64,000 nucleotides of DNA, taken from assembly GCA_016717205.1 (NCBI GenBank), contig JADKGC010000002.1, positions 930,001 to 994,000 on the forward strand, read 5' to 3'. This document shows positions 7,926 through 16,507 of the stretch, one piece after another. The notes beneath the pieces were generated by a model. The model saw only the letters and a program-made list of their open reading frames with translations, ran no database searches and was not told the origin of the DNA. Numbering within the stretch: the first letter of the stretch is position 1; every line of letters starts with the position of its first letter. Source of the DNA: Candidatus Flexifilum breve. GTDB taxonomy: Bacteria > Chloroflexota > Anaerolineae > Aggregatilineales > Phototrophicaceae. Position numbers and translations under genes: made by a program.

Positions 7926-10868
7926 TCATTGTGCAAAGGGATCGTAGGTGTACACAATTTCGTGCGCGCCCGCCGGGACGAACACCGCGCGGAACATGAT
8001 ATCGGCGCGATAGATGGTGGTCGGTGCGCCGTCGATGGTCGCGCGCCAACCGGGGTAGTAGGCGTCGGAGAGGAACAGGTAGCCTTCAAAATCCGTCTCT
8101 ACGTCGATGACCACACGGTCGGCAGTGTACTCGGTGATGGTGACAGTATTCGGCACAGGGTCTAGATTCGGATCAGCGCCCAATCCTGCTAACGTGGTTG
8201 TCTGACTTGGATCGAAGTCTGGGGCGCGCATGAGGTCGAGTGCGGTTTCCGTCCCTTCATCGGTATCCGGCGTCCATTCTGCGTCATAAAGCATGTAGGC
8301 GCGGGGGTAAACAGCAGTGTTCTCGTAGATTTTTACGTCACTGGACAGTACACGCCGCCAGCCCTCCGGCGCAAGCTGTTGAAAATCGCCTGTCCGCGTA
8401 TCAACGAGCGTTACTGCGTCGATAGCGAGGGAAATTCTTCGGTCAATTTCGACGAATCCAAAAGGTATCGTTTGTGCCGCTTCCAAGTTGAAGTAGACAA
8501 TCTGGGTTTGCTCATCCAAGCGGACAATGGATGCTGGTTCTATGTATTGGTTTGGAATATTGATAATCGCATGGATGGGGGGAACTGGAGGGTGATCCAG
8601 ACAACCATAGACTTGGCAACGCACGACAACGCGGATTTGATTCGCTTCAAAATCGCCTGTAGCGAATGTAGAAGGGGATGGGAATTGGTTGCCACCCTCA
8701 AACGGCACTCCTTGCCAAGGAATAGACAATCCCATATCGTAGAAGATCCCGTCGTGTACCAGATCGTAGACCTTATCCAGCACCAGCCAGCGCGTATTCG
8801 TCAGGTTGAGCCAGCGGTGATCCGTCATACACGCGCCGCGACACGCTTCGGACGCCAGCACTTCGCGCAGCCGCCCGTCGATGGTGCGCAGTTCGCCGTC
8901 GGGGATCATCAGCGAGGTGAAGGCCGTGTAGTAGCTGGTTGGCAGCAGCCCGCCGTCAAAGCCGTCAACGCTCGGAATGCCGTACAACAGCGGCAGATTC
9001 GGCGCGAGCAGTTCACGCTGCTTGACGGTCACGAAGGCCGTTTGCAGCGCTTCCGGCGACAGGTCGAACCAGCGGGTTTCGAGCGCGGCGCGGTCGCCGG
9101 GGTCGAACAGCCCGTCGCTGATGCTCAACACGCGCCCCGGCGGATTCTGCCCTTCGTTGAGCGCGAGCAGTTGGCTCACGGTGAAGCGCTGCTGCTCGAA
9201 GGTCTCCGGCGGCACGAGGTTCTGCGCGGGCAGTACGCGCCCGGCCAGGAAGAGTTCGAGGAGGAGGGCAAAGAGTAGAAGATAGGACTGAGGACTGAGG
9301 ACTGAGGGGCTAGCCTCACCCCAAACCCCTCTCCCAGGGGAGAGGGGCTTATCAGCCGACTCTTGCCTCTCCCTCGCCGTTCGGAGAGGGGGCTGGGGGG
9401 TGAGGCTCAGGGCAACAAACGCCACTCCGGCGACGATCCAGCCGACGATGCTCATCAAGGTGGGGGGCGGCGCGGGCGTGCCATCGTCAAGGCGACCCGT
9501 GAGCGCGGTGCTGAGCGCCAGCCCGCCGATCAGAAGCAGCGTGGCGAGCAGCAGTCGGCGCGACGGGCGTTCACCGTCCAACAGGCGCTGGAGTCCGCGG
9601 GCAGCTAGCAGCGCCGATCCGAGCGCGAACAGCGCCAGCCAGCGCGCCGGCACGCGGAACAGATTGAAGCCGGGCAAACCCGCCAGCAGCCAGTAGAGCG
9701 GGTTGAACGCGCCCAATGCCAGAAACACCCCAACGACCGCCAGAACGAAGAACGGGTTAACCACAGAGAACACAGAGAGCACAGAGGATAGGAATTTAGA
9801 TTTCTTCTCTGTGTTCTCCGTGTTCTCTGTGGTTGAATTCTTTTTTATCCCAAAGAGCGCGAGGGCGAAGCCGATCACGCCGATGTAGGCGATGTATTCG
9901 CTGAAAATGAGGCCGTCGTAGGAGGGCAGCAATCCGCGCCCGAAGATGAACGGGCTGAACGAGAAAGCGGTCGCCTGATTCAGGTTGAAGCCGCCGCGCC
10001 GATTCGACAGCTCCATGAGCTGGAGCGTCGGCAGGAGCTGTGGCAGGCTGAGGATCAGCGCGAGGATGCCGCTCACCGCCAGCACGATCAAGCCGCGGAT
10101 GGGGCGCGTCAGGAGGGCATAGAGTCCGAGCGCCACCAGCGACATGAACACGGTCTGCGTGTGCCCGGTGAAGAACTGAAGCGCAATCGCCACGCCCAAG
10201 AGGAGCACGCCGGAGGCGCGAACTGGTTTTTCGTAGGGACGAGGCATGCCTCGTCCTTGATTTTCAGATGTTGAGGACGAGACATGTCTCGTCCCTACAA
10301 CTGCTGGATTACGAATCGTCCAATCGAAGATGAGCAGCAGCCACGGCAGCCACGCGAGCCCTTGCAGCTGGTTGATCTGCTCGATGTGCGCGCCGAAGTA
10401 GCCGCCAAAGGCGAAGATCGCCGCGCCCGCCAGCGCCGCCGGGCGCGAGACGGTCAGGGTGCGGCGGGCGAGCGCATAGGTGCCGATAGCCGTCCAGGCG
10501 ACATGCAGCAGCACGCTGACGCGCAGACCTTCGGGCGGGGAGAGCGGCGCGACCAGCCAGTTCGGCGGGTAGAACGTGCCGATCTGCGGGTTGGCAAGCA
10601 GCGGCACGCCCATGAACAGGTCAGGCGTCCAGAGCGGCAGATGTCCGTTCAGGATCGCGGCATTGCGCGCCGCCCAGTAGGGATAGTGATAAGCGTAGGT
10701 ATCCCCGCGCGCCAGAATGTGATCAGTGAACGCCAGCGGGTAGAAAAAGATGAGCGTGAGCGCCAAGAGGAGAAAAAGAAAAACCGCCGAGGACGCAAAG
10801 ACCGCAGAGGAATTCTGGTTGGACTCTCTGCGCTCTCGGCGTGCTCCGCGGTTGGTTGTTGGTGTCAC
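7926..10868 (-). CDS. YfhO-like multi-pass membrane protein carrying repeat elements in frame
   Basis: A 980-residue predicted membrane protein of the YfhO/GT-C-like group (undecaprenyl-linked or lipid-linked sugar transferases and relatives). After the first membrane helix comes an extracytoplasmic loop HILARGDTYAYHYPYW with FMGVPLLANPQIGTFYPPNW, characteristic of the family. About ten more hydrophobic segments follow, then a soluble C-terminal domain of about 400 residues. The gene contains four palindromic elements (10782-10853, 10234-10299, 9759-9834, 9284-9409) that keep the frame and add low-complexity stretches such as RGMPRPYEKPVR, NSTTENTENTEKK and QPPLRTARERQ. The GTG start 6 bases after the small upstream gene has no ribosome site, so coupling or a later start is possible. 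Confidence 0.85.
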   Translation of the reverse strand: MTPTTNRGARRERRESNQNSSAVFASSAVFLFLLLALTLIFFYPLAFTDHILARGDTYAYHYPYWAARNAAILNGHLPLWTPDLFMGVPLLANPQIGTFYPPNWLVAPLSPPEGLRVSVLLHVAWTAIGTYALARRTLTVSRPAALAGAAIFAFGGYFGAHIEQINQLQGLAWLPWLLLIFDWTIRNPAVVGTRHVSSSTSENQGRGMPRPYEKPVRASGVLLLGVAIALQFFTGHTQTVFMSLVALGLYALLTRPIRGLIVLAVSGILALILSLPQLLPTLQLMELSNRRGGFNLNQATAFSFSPFIFGRGLLPSYDGLIFSEYIAYIGVIGFALALFGIKKNSTTENTENTEKKSKFLSSVLSVFSVVNPFFVLAVVGVFLALGAFNPLYWLLAGLPGFNLFRVPARWLALFALGSALLAARGLQRLLDGERPSRRLLLATLLLIGGLALSTALTGRLDDGTPAPPPTLMSIVGWIVAGVAFVALSLTPQPPLRTARERQESADKPLSPGRGVWGEASPSVLSPQSYLLLFALLLELFLAGRVLPAQNLVPPETFEQQRFTVSQLLALNEGQNPPGRVLSISDGLFDPGDRAALETRWFDLSPEALQTAFVTVKQRELLAPNLPLLYGIPSVDGFDGGLLPTSYYTAFTSLMIPDGELRTIDGRLREVLASEACRGACMTDHRWLNLTNTRWLVLDKVYDLVHDGIFYDMGLSIPWQGVPFEGGNQFPSPSTFATGDFEANQIRVVVRCQVYGCLDHPPVPPIHAIINIPNQYIEPASIVRLDEQTQIVYFNLEAAQTIPFGFVEIDRRISLAIDAVTLVDTRTGDFQQLAPEGWRRVLSSDVKIYENTAVYPRAYMLYDAEWTPDTDEGTETALDLMRAPDFDPSQTTTLAGLGADPNLDPVPNTVTITEYTADRVVIDVETDFEGYLFLSDAYYPGWRATIDGAPTTIYRADIMFRAVFVPAGAHEIVYTYDPFAQ
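9284..9409. repeat. AGGACTGAGG repeat plus CTCACCCC/CCCCTCTCC inverted repeat inside the YfhO-like gene
   Basis: Three tandem copies of a GGACTGA unit (9284-9307) are followed by an inverted repeat from AGCCTCACCCC (9312) to GGGGTGAGGCTC (9408). The second part closely matches an intergenic copy at 53349-53446. It encodes about residues 487-529 of the membrane protein, in a region that varies freely in relatives if the insertion is tolerated. Confidence 0.8.
9759..9834. repeat. AACCACAGAGAACAC inverted repeat inside the YfhO-like gene
   Basis: Near-perfect 28-base arms beginning AACCACAGAGAACACAGAG and ending in the complement around a 20-base AT-rich loop. It encodes about residues 346-370 (NSTTENTENTEKK...). 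No other full copy was seen in this window. Confidence 0.85.
10234..10299. repeat. Paired GTAGGGACGAGGCATGCC palindromes inside the YfhO-like gene
   Basis: A 66-base (22-codon) element: GTAGGGACGAGGCATGCC palindrome, 18-base spacer, and a second palindrome GGACGAGACATGTCTCGTCC ending CTAC. It is the same family as the intergenic copies at 7192 and 21893. A multiple of three keeps the frame; it encodes about residues 190-212. Confidence 0.9.
10782..10853. repeat. AACCGCCGAGGACGC inverted repeat at the 5' end of the YfhO-like gene
   Basis: Imperfect 29-base arms AACCGCCGAGGACGCAAAGA... and ...GCGTGCTCCGCGGTT. It encodes the charged N-terminal residues 5-29 (RRERRESNQNSSA...) before the first membrane helix, so the present start region is repeat-derived. 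Confidence 0.7.
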
Positions 10869-10874
10869 GATCGA

Positions 10875-11078
10875 TTACTGCGGGTTGTTCTGCTCCGAAG
10901 GCGGCGGCACGATGTAGTGTTCCTCATGGTCGTGCTTTTCCTGCAGAACGATGTACATCACGCCGACGACGCTGAAGATCGCCACCCCGATCACCAGCCC
11001 GCCGACGACACCGAACAGCGCCATCATCAGCCCTGTGAACGCGAGTAGGGCGATCAGAATCCACCAATAAGCCTTCAT
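10875..11078 (-). CDS. Small two-helix membrane protein
   Basis: A 67-residue protein with two hydrophobic segments (about 4-24 and 27-47: WWILIALLAFTGLMMALFG, VGGLVIGVAIFSVVGVMYIV) and a soluble acidic/His tail QEKHDHEEHYIVPPP. No family is recognised. Its stop codon lies 6 bases before the GTG of the YfhO-like gene, so the two form an operon. It is divergent from the cytochrome oxidase operon, with about 180 bases between them holding both promoters. Confidence 0.7.
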   Translation of the reverse strand: MKAYWWILIALLAFTGLMMALFGVVGGLVIGVAIFSVVGVMYIVLQEKHDHEEHYIVPPPSEQNNPQ

Positions 11079-11260
11079 CTCTATCTTCTCCTCCCATGCG
11101 ACGGAATCGGGGCTATTCTACCACGAACTTGCTTGCGATTCTAAAGAGAACCAGTTACAATAAGGGCGCAGTTTGTGTAAATTGGAACAAGTGGATCACG
11201 GTTTGGCGCTGACCTTGCGGTCAAATACGCCCGCATTCTTCAGATACGGATGTATGCTCT

Positions 11261-12457
11261 ATGAATCCAAGTAATACGAATCGTAGTGGAACTTCAGTCA
11301 GTCTCGTCCAAATCGTCATTGGTGGGATTCTCATCATCGCTGGCGGTTTCTTCATCGGCACCCTGACGCCTAACATTGTGCCGGTCGAAGGGTCTGCCGA
11401 GGCCCAGCAGGTTGACGGATTGTTCCGGTTCATGCTGGTCATCGGCGCGGCGATCTTCCTGCTCGTGAACGGTGTGCTGGCTGTCTCGATCATCCGTTTC
11501 CGGGCGCGTGCCAACGATTACAGCGATGGCCCGCCTATTCAGGGCAATACCACACTGGAATTCGTGTGGACGCTGATCCCCGCGATCATCGTGACCGTGC
11601 TGACGCTGTACGCCTACTCGGTCTGGAACAATATCACCTCGGTCAAGCCGAACGAACAGGTGGTGGATGTCACCGGGCAGCGCTTCGCGTGGACGTTCAC
11701 CTATGATGTCACCGAAGCCGACCTCGGCGATCTCGGGGTGGCGCGGGAGCAGTTGAGCGAAGACGTGAACGCGTCCTTCGTCGACGGCGGCGCCTTGACC
11801 TTCAACTATCCGCAGTTGGCGACGTGGGTCGGCAAGCCGGTGCACGTCCAACTGCATACGCAGGACGTGAACCATGCCTTCTGGATCCCCGGCATGCGCA
11901 TCAAGCAGGACTTGCTGGCGGGGCGCGTGACCGACATCCGCTTCACGCCCATCGAAGCCGGTGTGTACCGCATTGTGTGCGCGGAACTGTGCGGCAGTGG
12001 TCACGGTGACATGGCCGGGACGGTTGACGCCAACGGCAATCTGCGCGGCGCGTGGTTGATCGTGTATGAAGATGAAGAAACCTACATGCGCGAATTCTAC
12101 CGCCCCGAAGCGCAGAATGTGCTCTTCCCGCCCGAAGATCCGGTGGCGCTCGGTCGGCAGATTCTCGCCGCGGGCAGCTATCCATGCGCTTCGTGCCACG
12201 TGCTGAGCGATCTCGGTTGGCAGGGGAACGTCGGTCCGAACCTTGACGATATCGGCAACCGCGCGGCCACTCGGCGCGGCGGCTTCACGGCGGAAGAATA
12301 TCTGGCCAACTCCATCCGTCATCCCGGTGAATATGTCGTGCCCGGTTATGGCAATCTGATGCCGCAGTTCAACCCGGACCCGGCACTGACGAACTACATG
12401 CCCGACGACCATCTCAACGCAATTGTCGCGTACTTATTGACCCAGCAAGCGGGCTAG
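11261..12457 (+). CDS. ctaC: Cytochrome c oxidase subunit II with fused cytochrome c domain (caa3 type)
   Basis: A 398-residue electron-entry subunit. Hydrophobic segments lie at about 14-36, 54-78 and 98-122; the last two are the usual COX2 hairpin. The CuA domain has all ligands: His205, Cys240, Cys244, His248 and Met251 in CAELCGSGHGDM. The C-terminal 100 residues form a cytochrome c domain with heme site CASCH (309-313) and axial Met367 in NLMPQF. The fusion makes this a caa3-type enzyme, taking electrons through its own heme c and passing them to CuA and subunit I. It is the first gene of the oxidase operon. Confidence 0.97.
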   Translation: MNPSNTNRSGTSVSLVQIVIGGILIIAGGFFIGTLTPNIVPVEGSAEAQQVDGLFRFMLVIGAAIFLLVNGVLAVSIIRFRARANDYSDGPPIQGNTTLEFVWTLIPAIIVTVLTLYAYSVWNNITSVKPNEQVVDVTGQRFAWTFTYDVTEADLGDLGVAREQLSEDVNASFVDGGALTFNYPQLATWVGKPVHVQLHTQDVNHAFWIPGMRIKQDLLAGRVTDIRFTPIEAGVYRIVCAELCGSGHGDMAGTVDANGNLRGAWLIVYEDEETYMREFYRPEAQNVLFPPEDPVALGRQILAAGSYPCASCHVLSDLGWQGNVGPNLDDIGNRAATRRGGFTAEEYLANSIRHPGEYVVPGYGNLMPQFNPDPALTNYMPDDHLNAIVAYLLTQQAG

Positions 12458-12485
12458 CAGTAAAGGAACCAAGTAGGAGAATTAT

Positions 12486-14198
12486 ATGGCGACTATCACC
12501 CGTCCGTTACCCGGTGCCGTTCCTCTGAACGTGCCGCGTCCGCAGTTTAGCGAATACCTCCGCTGGAGCGTCGATCATAAGATCATCGGCGTTCAGTATA
12601 TGGCGACCGCGTTGTTCTTCTTCATCGTCGGCGGCGCGCTGGCGATGCTCGTCCGGTGGGAACTGCTCACCCCGGCGCTCGACCTGATGCCCGATGGCAC
12701 GGAATACAATCGACTGTTCACGATGCACGCCACCTTCATGATCTTCCTGTGGATCATCCCGATGATGGCGGGCTTCGGCAACTACCTCGTGCCGCTCATG
12801 CTCGGCGCGAAAGACATGGCGTTCCCGTGGCTGAATGCCTTCGCCTTCTGGCTGATTCCTCCGGCAGGCGTGCTGTTCTTCCTCGGTTACTTCGCTGGTC
12901 AGGCGGAAGCGGGCTGGACGAGCTATCCACCCCTCAGTACGTTGTTCAGCGGTGATGGGCAAACGCTCTGGGCGCTGGCGATTCACCTGCTCGGCATTTC
13001 GTCGATCCTCGGCGCGATCAACTTCATCGTGACCGCCAAGAACATGCGCCCCGAAGGGATGGGCTATTTCCAGATGCCGCTGTTCGTGTGGGCGATCCTC
13101 GCCACCTCGATCATCGTCGTCATGGCGACCCCCTTCCTCGCGGGCGGTCTGACGCTGCTCATCCTGGATCGCGTCGCCGGAACGCAGTTCTTCAACCCGG
13201 CGCAGGGCGGTGATGTCTTGCTCTGGCAGAACGTCTTCTGGTTCTACAGTCACCCTGCCGTGTATATCATGGTGCTGCCCGCGTTCGGCATGCTCTCGGA
13301 AATTCTGTCGGTGCATTCGCGCAAGCCGATCTTCGGCTACCGCGCCATTGCGCTGTCGAGCATGGCGATCGCGCTCGTCGGCTTCACGGTGTGGGCGCAT
13401 CACATGTTCACCAGCCTGACGCCCGCGCTGCGTATCCCGTTCATGATCACGTCGATGATTATCGCCGTGCCAACGGGCATCAAGGTGTTTAGCTGGCTCG
13501 GTACGCTGTGGGGCGGCAAGATTCGCTTCACCAGCGCCATGCTGTTCGCGCTCGGCTTCCTGTCGATGTTCGTGATCGGCGGCATCGGCGGCGTGATGCT
13601 GGCGGCGGTGCCGTTCAACATTCACGTGCACGACACCTATTTCGTGGTCAGCCACCTGCACTTCGTGCTCTATGGCGGTTCGGTGTTCGGCATCTACGCG
13701 GGGCTGTACCACTGGTTCCCGAAGATGAGCGGGCGCATGCTGAATGAACGCCTCGGCAAGATTCACTTCTGGCTGACGTATGTCGGATTCTTCTTCACCT
13801 TCTTCCCGCAGAACATGCTCGGCATTCTTGGGATGCCGCGCCGTGTGGCGGTCTACGCGCCCGAATTCCAGACGCTGAACGTGATCGTCAGCCTCGCGGC
13901 CTTCGTGCTCGGCATCTCGACCTTCGTGCTGCTCATCAACATGTTCATCAGCATCCGCAACGGTCGCGTCGCTGGCGCGAACCCGTGGCGCGCGCTCACG
14001 CTGGAATGGGCGACGACTTCGCCGCCGCCCGCGCACAACTTCGTGGGTGACCCGGTGCCGTTCAAGAATCCGTATGGCTATGGGACGCAGGCGGCGCACG
14101 CCTATCTCCAAGCGGTCGAACAACGCTTTGGCCCGTCGGGCGTGCCCGACACCGATGTGACGACGCTCGCGCCGAAGGCCGAGCCGGAACAGAAATAA
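12486..14198 (+). CDS. ctaD: Cytochrome c oxidase subunit I, A2-type heme-copper oxidase
   Basis: A 570-residue, 12-helix catalytic subunit reducing O2 and pumping protons. Ligands: His81 (low-spin heme), His256 and His305/His306 (CuB), His390 (high-spin heme) and His392 (low-spin heme); Tyr260 is the residue cross-linked to His256. The helix VI motif is YSHPAVY (254-260), not GHPEVY: the D-channel glutamate is absent and the Tyr-Ser pair is present, the published signature of A2-family oxidases such as those of Rhodothermus and Thermus caa3. TAGGAGA precedes ATG 12486, 28 bases after ctaC. Confidence 0.97.
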   Translation: MATITRPLPGAVPLNVPRPQFSEYLRWSVDHKIIGVQYMATALFFFIVGGALAMLVRWELLTPALDLMPDGTEYNRLFTMHATFMIFLWIIPMMAGFGNYLVPLMLGAKDMAFPWLNAFAFWLIPPAGVLFFLGYFAGQAEAGWTSYPPLSTLFSGDGQTLWALAIHLLGISSILGAINFIVTAKNMRPEGMGYFQMPLFVWAILATSIIVVMATPFLAGGLTLLILDRVAGTQFFNPAQGGDVLLWQNVFWFYSHPAVYIMVLPAFGMLSEILSVHSRKPIFGYRAIALSSMAIALVGFTVWAHHMFTSLTPALRIPFMITSMIIAVPTGIKVFSWLGTLWGGKIRFTSAMLFALGFLSMFVIGGIGGVMLAAVPFNIHVHDTYFVVSHLHFVLYGGSVFGIYAGLYHWFPKMSGRMLNERLGKIHFWLTYVGFFFTFFPQNMLGILGMPRRVAVYAPEFQTLNVIVSLAAFVLGISTFVLLINMFISIRNGRVAGANPWRALTLEWATTSPPPAHNFVGDPVPFKNPYGYGTQAAHAYLQAVEQRFGPSGVPDTDVTTLAPKAEPEQK

Positions 14199-14278
14199 AG
14201 GATTGAGGACTGAGGACTGAGAAACCTGTGTTTGGCCAGGCGCTTTTCTCAGTCCTTTGACCTCAGTCCTCAGTCCTT
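14198..14278. repeat. AGGACTGAGG inverted repeat between ctaD and the next gene
   Basis: Arms built from GGACTGA units (14198-14223) and CTCAGTCCT units (14246-14278). The transcript would form a long hairpin in the oxidase operon. The same units occur at 14882 and inside the YfhO-like gene at 9284. Confidence 0.85.
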
Positions 14279-14299
14279 AAGGGTTTGAGGTTTATTGTT

Positions 14300-14881
14300 A
14301 TGGCGAATCAACGGGTTGCGGAACAGTCGCTTACACGGGCGGAACGGCAGGCGCTGGCGAACAAGCGCACCGCGGTCACCGTGTTTCAAGTGTCGTGGAT
14401 CATGGTGTTCGTGTGCCTGATCGTGGTGAACCTGCAAATCCGCAGCAGCTACCCGACGTGGCCGCCGCCGGGCGTCGAACCCATGGATCGCATTCTGCCG
14501 ACGGTGGCGACGATTGGCCTGCTGGCGAGCGCGTATTTCGCGGGGCACGGTCTGAACGCGCTGCGCAAAGACGACCGCGGGACGTTCCTCGCGAGCTGGC
14601 AGATGGCGCTGGTGTTGGGCGGGGCGTTCATCCTCGTGATGGCGTTCGAATGGTTCACGGTCAAGATCAGCGGGCAGTACAGCGATGTCTTCCGGGTCAT
14701 GACCGCGTATCATGCGCTGCATGCGCTGGTCATCGGCTACATGATGTTCAATGCGCTGAAAAAAGGCCGGGCGGGCGCTTACACTTCGCTGGATAACTGG
14801 GATGTGGAAGGCGCAGCAAAATTGTGGTATTTTGTCGTCGTGGCGTGGATCTTGTTTTACGTTGTGCTCTATGTGATTTAA
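14300..14881 (+). CDS. Heme-copper oxidase subunit III-like protein (first of two)
   Basis: A 193-residue membrane protein with five hydrophobic helices. Subunit III features are the helix with FEWF (about residue 116) and the conserved AYHALHALVIGYM segment, corresponding to the HGLHV motif of COX3, and the C-terminal WYFVVVAWILFYVVLYVI corresponding to WHFVDVVW. It is more divergent than the second subunit III gene at 15883. The start is ATG 14300 (MANQRV); a TTG at 14285 is an alternative. It may be a second oxidase subunit or an assembly factor of the enzyme. Confidence 0.8.
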   Translation: MANQRVAEQSLTRAERQALANKRTAVTVFQVSWIMVFVCLIVVNLQIRSSYPTWPPPGVEPMDRILPTVATIGLLASAYFAGHGLNALRKDDRGTFLASWQMALVLGGAFILVMAFEWFTVKISGQYSDVFRVMTAYHALHALVIGYMMFNALKKGRAGAYTSLDNWDVEGAAKLWYFVVVAWILFYVVLYVI

Positions 14882-14948
14882 AGGACTGAGGGAAAAGGAC
14901 TGAGGACTGAGGGAAATACGGATTCTCAGTCCTCAGTCCTCAGTCCTC
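14882..14948. repeat. AGGACTGAGG inverted repeat, second copy in the oxidase operon
   Basis: GGACTGA units at 14883-14912 pair with CAGTCCT units at 14926-14947, followed by a T-run (14949-14954). It could attenuate or process the operon transcript. Confidence 0.85.
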
Positions 14949-14973
14949 GTTTTTAACGAAGGGAAGTCTTTCT

Positions 14974-15879
14974 ATGCAACCTGGTCTGCACCGGGCGATC
15001 CCTATGGCGATCATCGGCTTTTTGCTGGCGTCGCTGGTGGTGATCATCATTCGCGGCTTGCAACAACTTGATCCATTGTGGGCGCCGGGACCGGGTTTCG
15101 TCCTTTCGGCGTTCACCAGCGCGGGCTTCTTCGTCTGGGGCATGGGCGCGTTCGACCCGAAGATGAGCATCCACGGCGAACACGCGGAAGAGCATCACGA
15201 AGAAGAAGCACCTAAGCCCGCGGCGCTCTTGAGCAGTTCGGTGTGGACGGTCTTCACCTACCTCTTGGTCGCGCTTGTGCCGATCATGTTCGTAGCGGTG
15301 TTTGGCGGTCTGAACCTGATCACCACGGCGGATCCGCTGGCGTCGACGGTCGCGGTCGGTTACTTCCCGGTCGAACTGTTCGGGCGGGATATCCTCGTCA
15401 GCGAACTGGTCGTCTTCGCGATCTTCATCCTCGTGATGATCCTGTCGCTGGGCTTGGTAGCAGGCGCCATCGGTTGGGTGTTCGTCTACCTCGCGCGCTC
15501 GATTGCCGAAGTCAAGGTTGCACCGAATGCGCCGCTCAATGCCGCGCTGGCGACGGGCGACGGTGGATCGGTCATCATCCCCGACGAACGCCGCATTCGT
15601 CCGGTGCATCTCGCGACGTTTCTCGTGCTCTTCGTGATCCTCTTCGGCCTGTTCTACGTGGTGCTGATCGGGTTGGCGCTGCCCGCGTTTGTGGCGCCCA
15701 ATGCCGAGATCCTCGGTATGCCCGCGCTGAACGTGATCAACTTTGTGCTGTCGGCGGTGAATGCGGCGCTGTTTGCCTTCCTGCTGGTGCGGCCCACCCT
15801 TCTCCTGCAAACTGTCGGTCGCATCGCGGGCTGGTTAGCTCGTCTGCTGCGCCGTGTCCCGGTTCTGTTCCAGAGGTAA
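14974..15879 (+). CDS. Unknown membrane protein of the cytochrome oxidase operon
   Basis: A 301-residue protein with about six hydrophobic segments: residues 10-26, 43-57, 88-110, 140-172, 208-238 and 252-272. Between the second and third lies a His/Glu-rich stretch HGEHAEEHHEEE (about 68-79), a possible metal-binding loop. No family is recognised. GAAGGGA precedes ATG 14974, and the stop is 3 bases from the start of ctaE. The position between two subunit III genes makes a structural or copper/heme-assembly role for the oxidase a reasonable guess, not a demonstrated one. Confidence 0.75.
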   Translation: MQPGLHRAIPMAIIGFLLASLVVIIIRGLQQLDPLWAPGPGFVLSAFTSAGFFVWGMGAFDPKMSIHGEHAEEHHEEEAPKPAALLSSSVWTVFTYLLVALVPIMFVAVFGGLNLITTADPLASTVAVGYFPVELFGRDILVSELVVFAIFILVMILSLGLVAGAIGWVFVYLARSIAEVKVAPNAPLNAALATGDGGSVIIPDERRIRPVHLATFLVLFVILFGLFYVVLIGLALPAFVAPNAEILGMPALNVINFVLSAVNAALFAFLLVRPTLLLQTVGRIAGWLARLLRRVPVLFQR

Positions 15880-15882
15880 CCC

Positions 15883-16491
15883 ATGAGCGAAGCGAGAATC
15901 GATACCCCTCAAGTGCATACACACACGCAGGCCGAGGCCACACACATCGACAACATGAAGTTTGCGATGTGGCTGTTCCTCGCCTCGGAAGTCGTGCTGT
16001 TCGCGGTCATGATCGCCGGCTACGTCCTGTTCCGCGTGAATTTCCCGGAACGCGTGAAAGAAGTTCACGAGGCGGCGGGCATTCTGCTCGTCACGCTCAA
16101 CACCTTCCTGCTGCTCTCCAGCAGTTGGACGATGGTGATGGGCTTGCGCGCCATTCAGGGTAATGATCAGCGCGGCTTAATCCGCTGGATCGGCCTGACG
16201 GCGCTGCTCGGCACGATCTTCGTCATCCTGCAGGGCGTCGAATACACTGCGCTCTCGCACGAAGGCATCACTATCTACAGTGACAACTTCGGCATGCGCT
16301 TCTACGCGCCGACCGCGCTGCACGGCGCGCACGTCATCATCGGCGTGCTCTGGGCGCTGTGGGTGCTGTGGCGTGGGTCGAAGGGCACGTATAACAGCGG
16401 CAAGTTCCTCGGCGTAGAAATTTTCGGCTTGTACTGGCACTTCGTGGACGTGGTCTGGATTTTCCTGTTCACGCTGATTTATCTGATCTAA
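15883..16491 (+). CDS. ctaE: Cytochrome c oxidase subunit III
   Basis: A 202-residue, five-helix short-form subunit III. It shows the N-terminal MKFAMWLFLASEVVLFA with the conserved SE, LQGVEYTAL in mid-protein, ALHGAHVIIGVLW (HGxHV motif) and the end FGLYWHFVDVVWIFLFTLIYL. A His-rich N-terminal tail (VHTHTQAEATHID) is unusual. It stabilises proton uptake in the enzyme and is dispensable for basal turnover in known systems. It lies 3 bases after the unknown membrane protein gene and 16 before subunit IV. Confidence 0.95.
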   Translation: MSEARIDTPQVHTHTQAEATHIDNMKFAMWLFLASEVVLFAVMIAGYVLFRVNFPERVKEVHEAAGILLVTLNTFLLLSSSWTMVMGLRAIQGNDQRGLIRWIGLTALLGTIFVILQGVEYTALSHEGITIYSDNFGMRFYAPTALHGAHVIIGVLWALWVLWRGSKGTYNSGKFLGVEIFGLYWHFVDVVWIFLFTLIYLI

Positions 16492-16507
16492 GGGGAGAAC
16501 GTAACCA

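Noticed and set aside
12507..14123. Long minus-strand frame opposite ctaD (538 codons)
   Set aside because: Arg/His/Glu-rich shadow of a certain subunit I gene, produced by GC-rich codon use.
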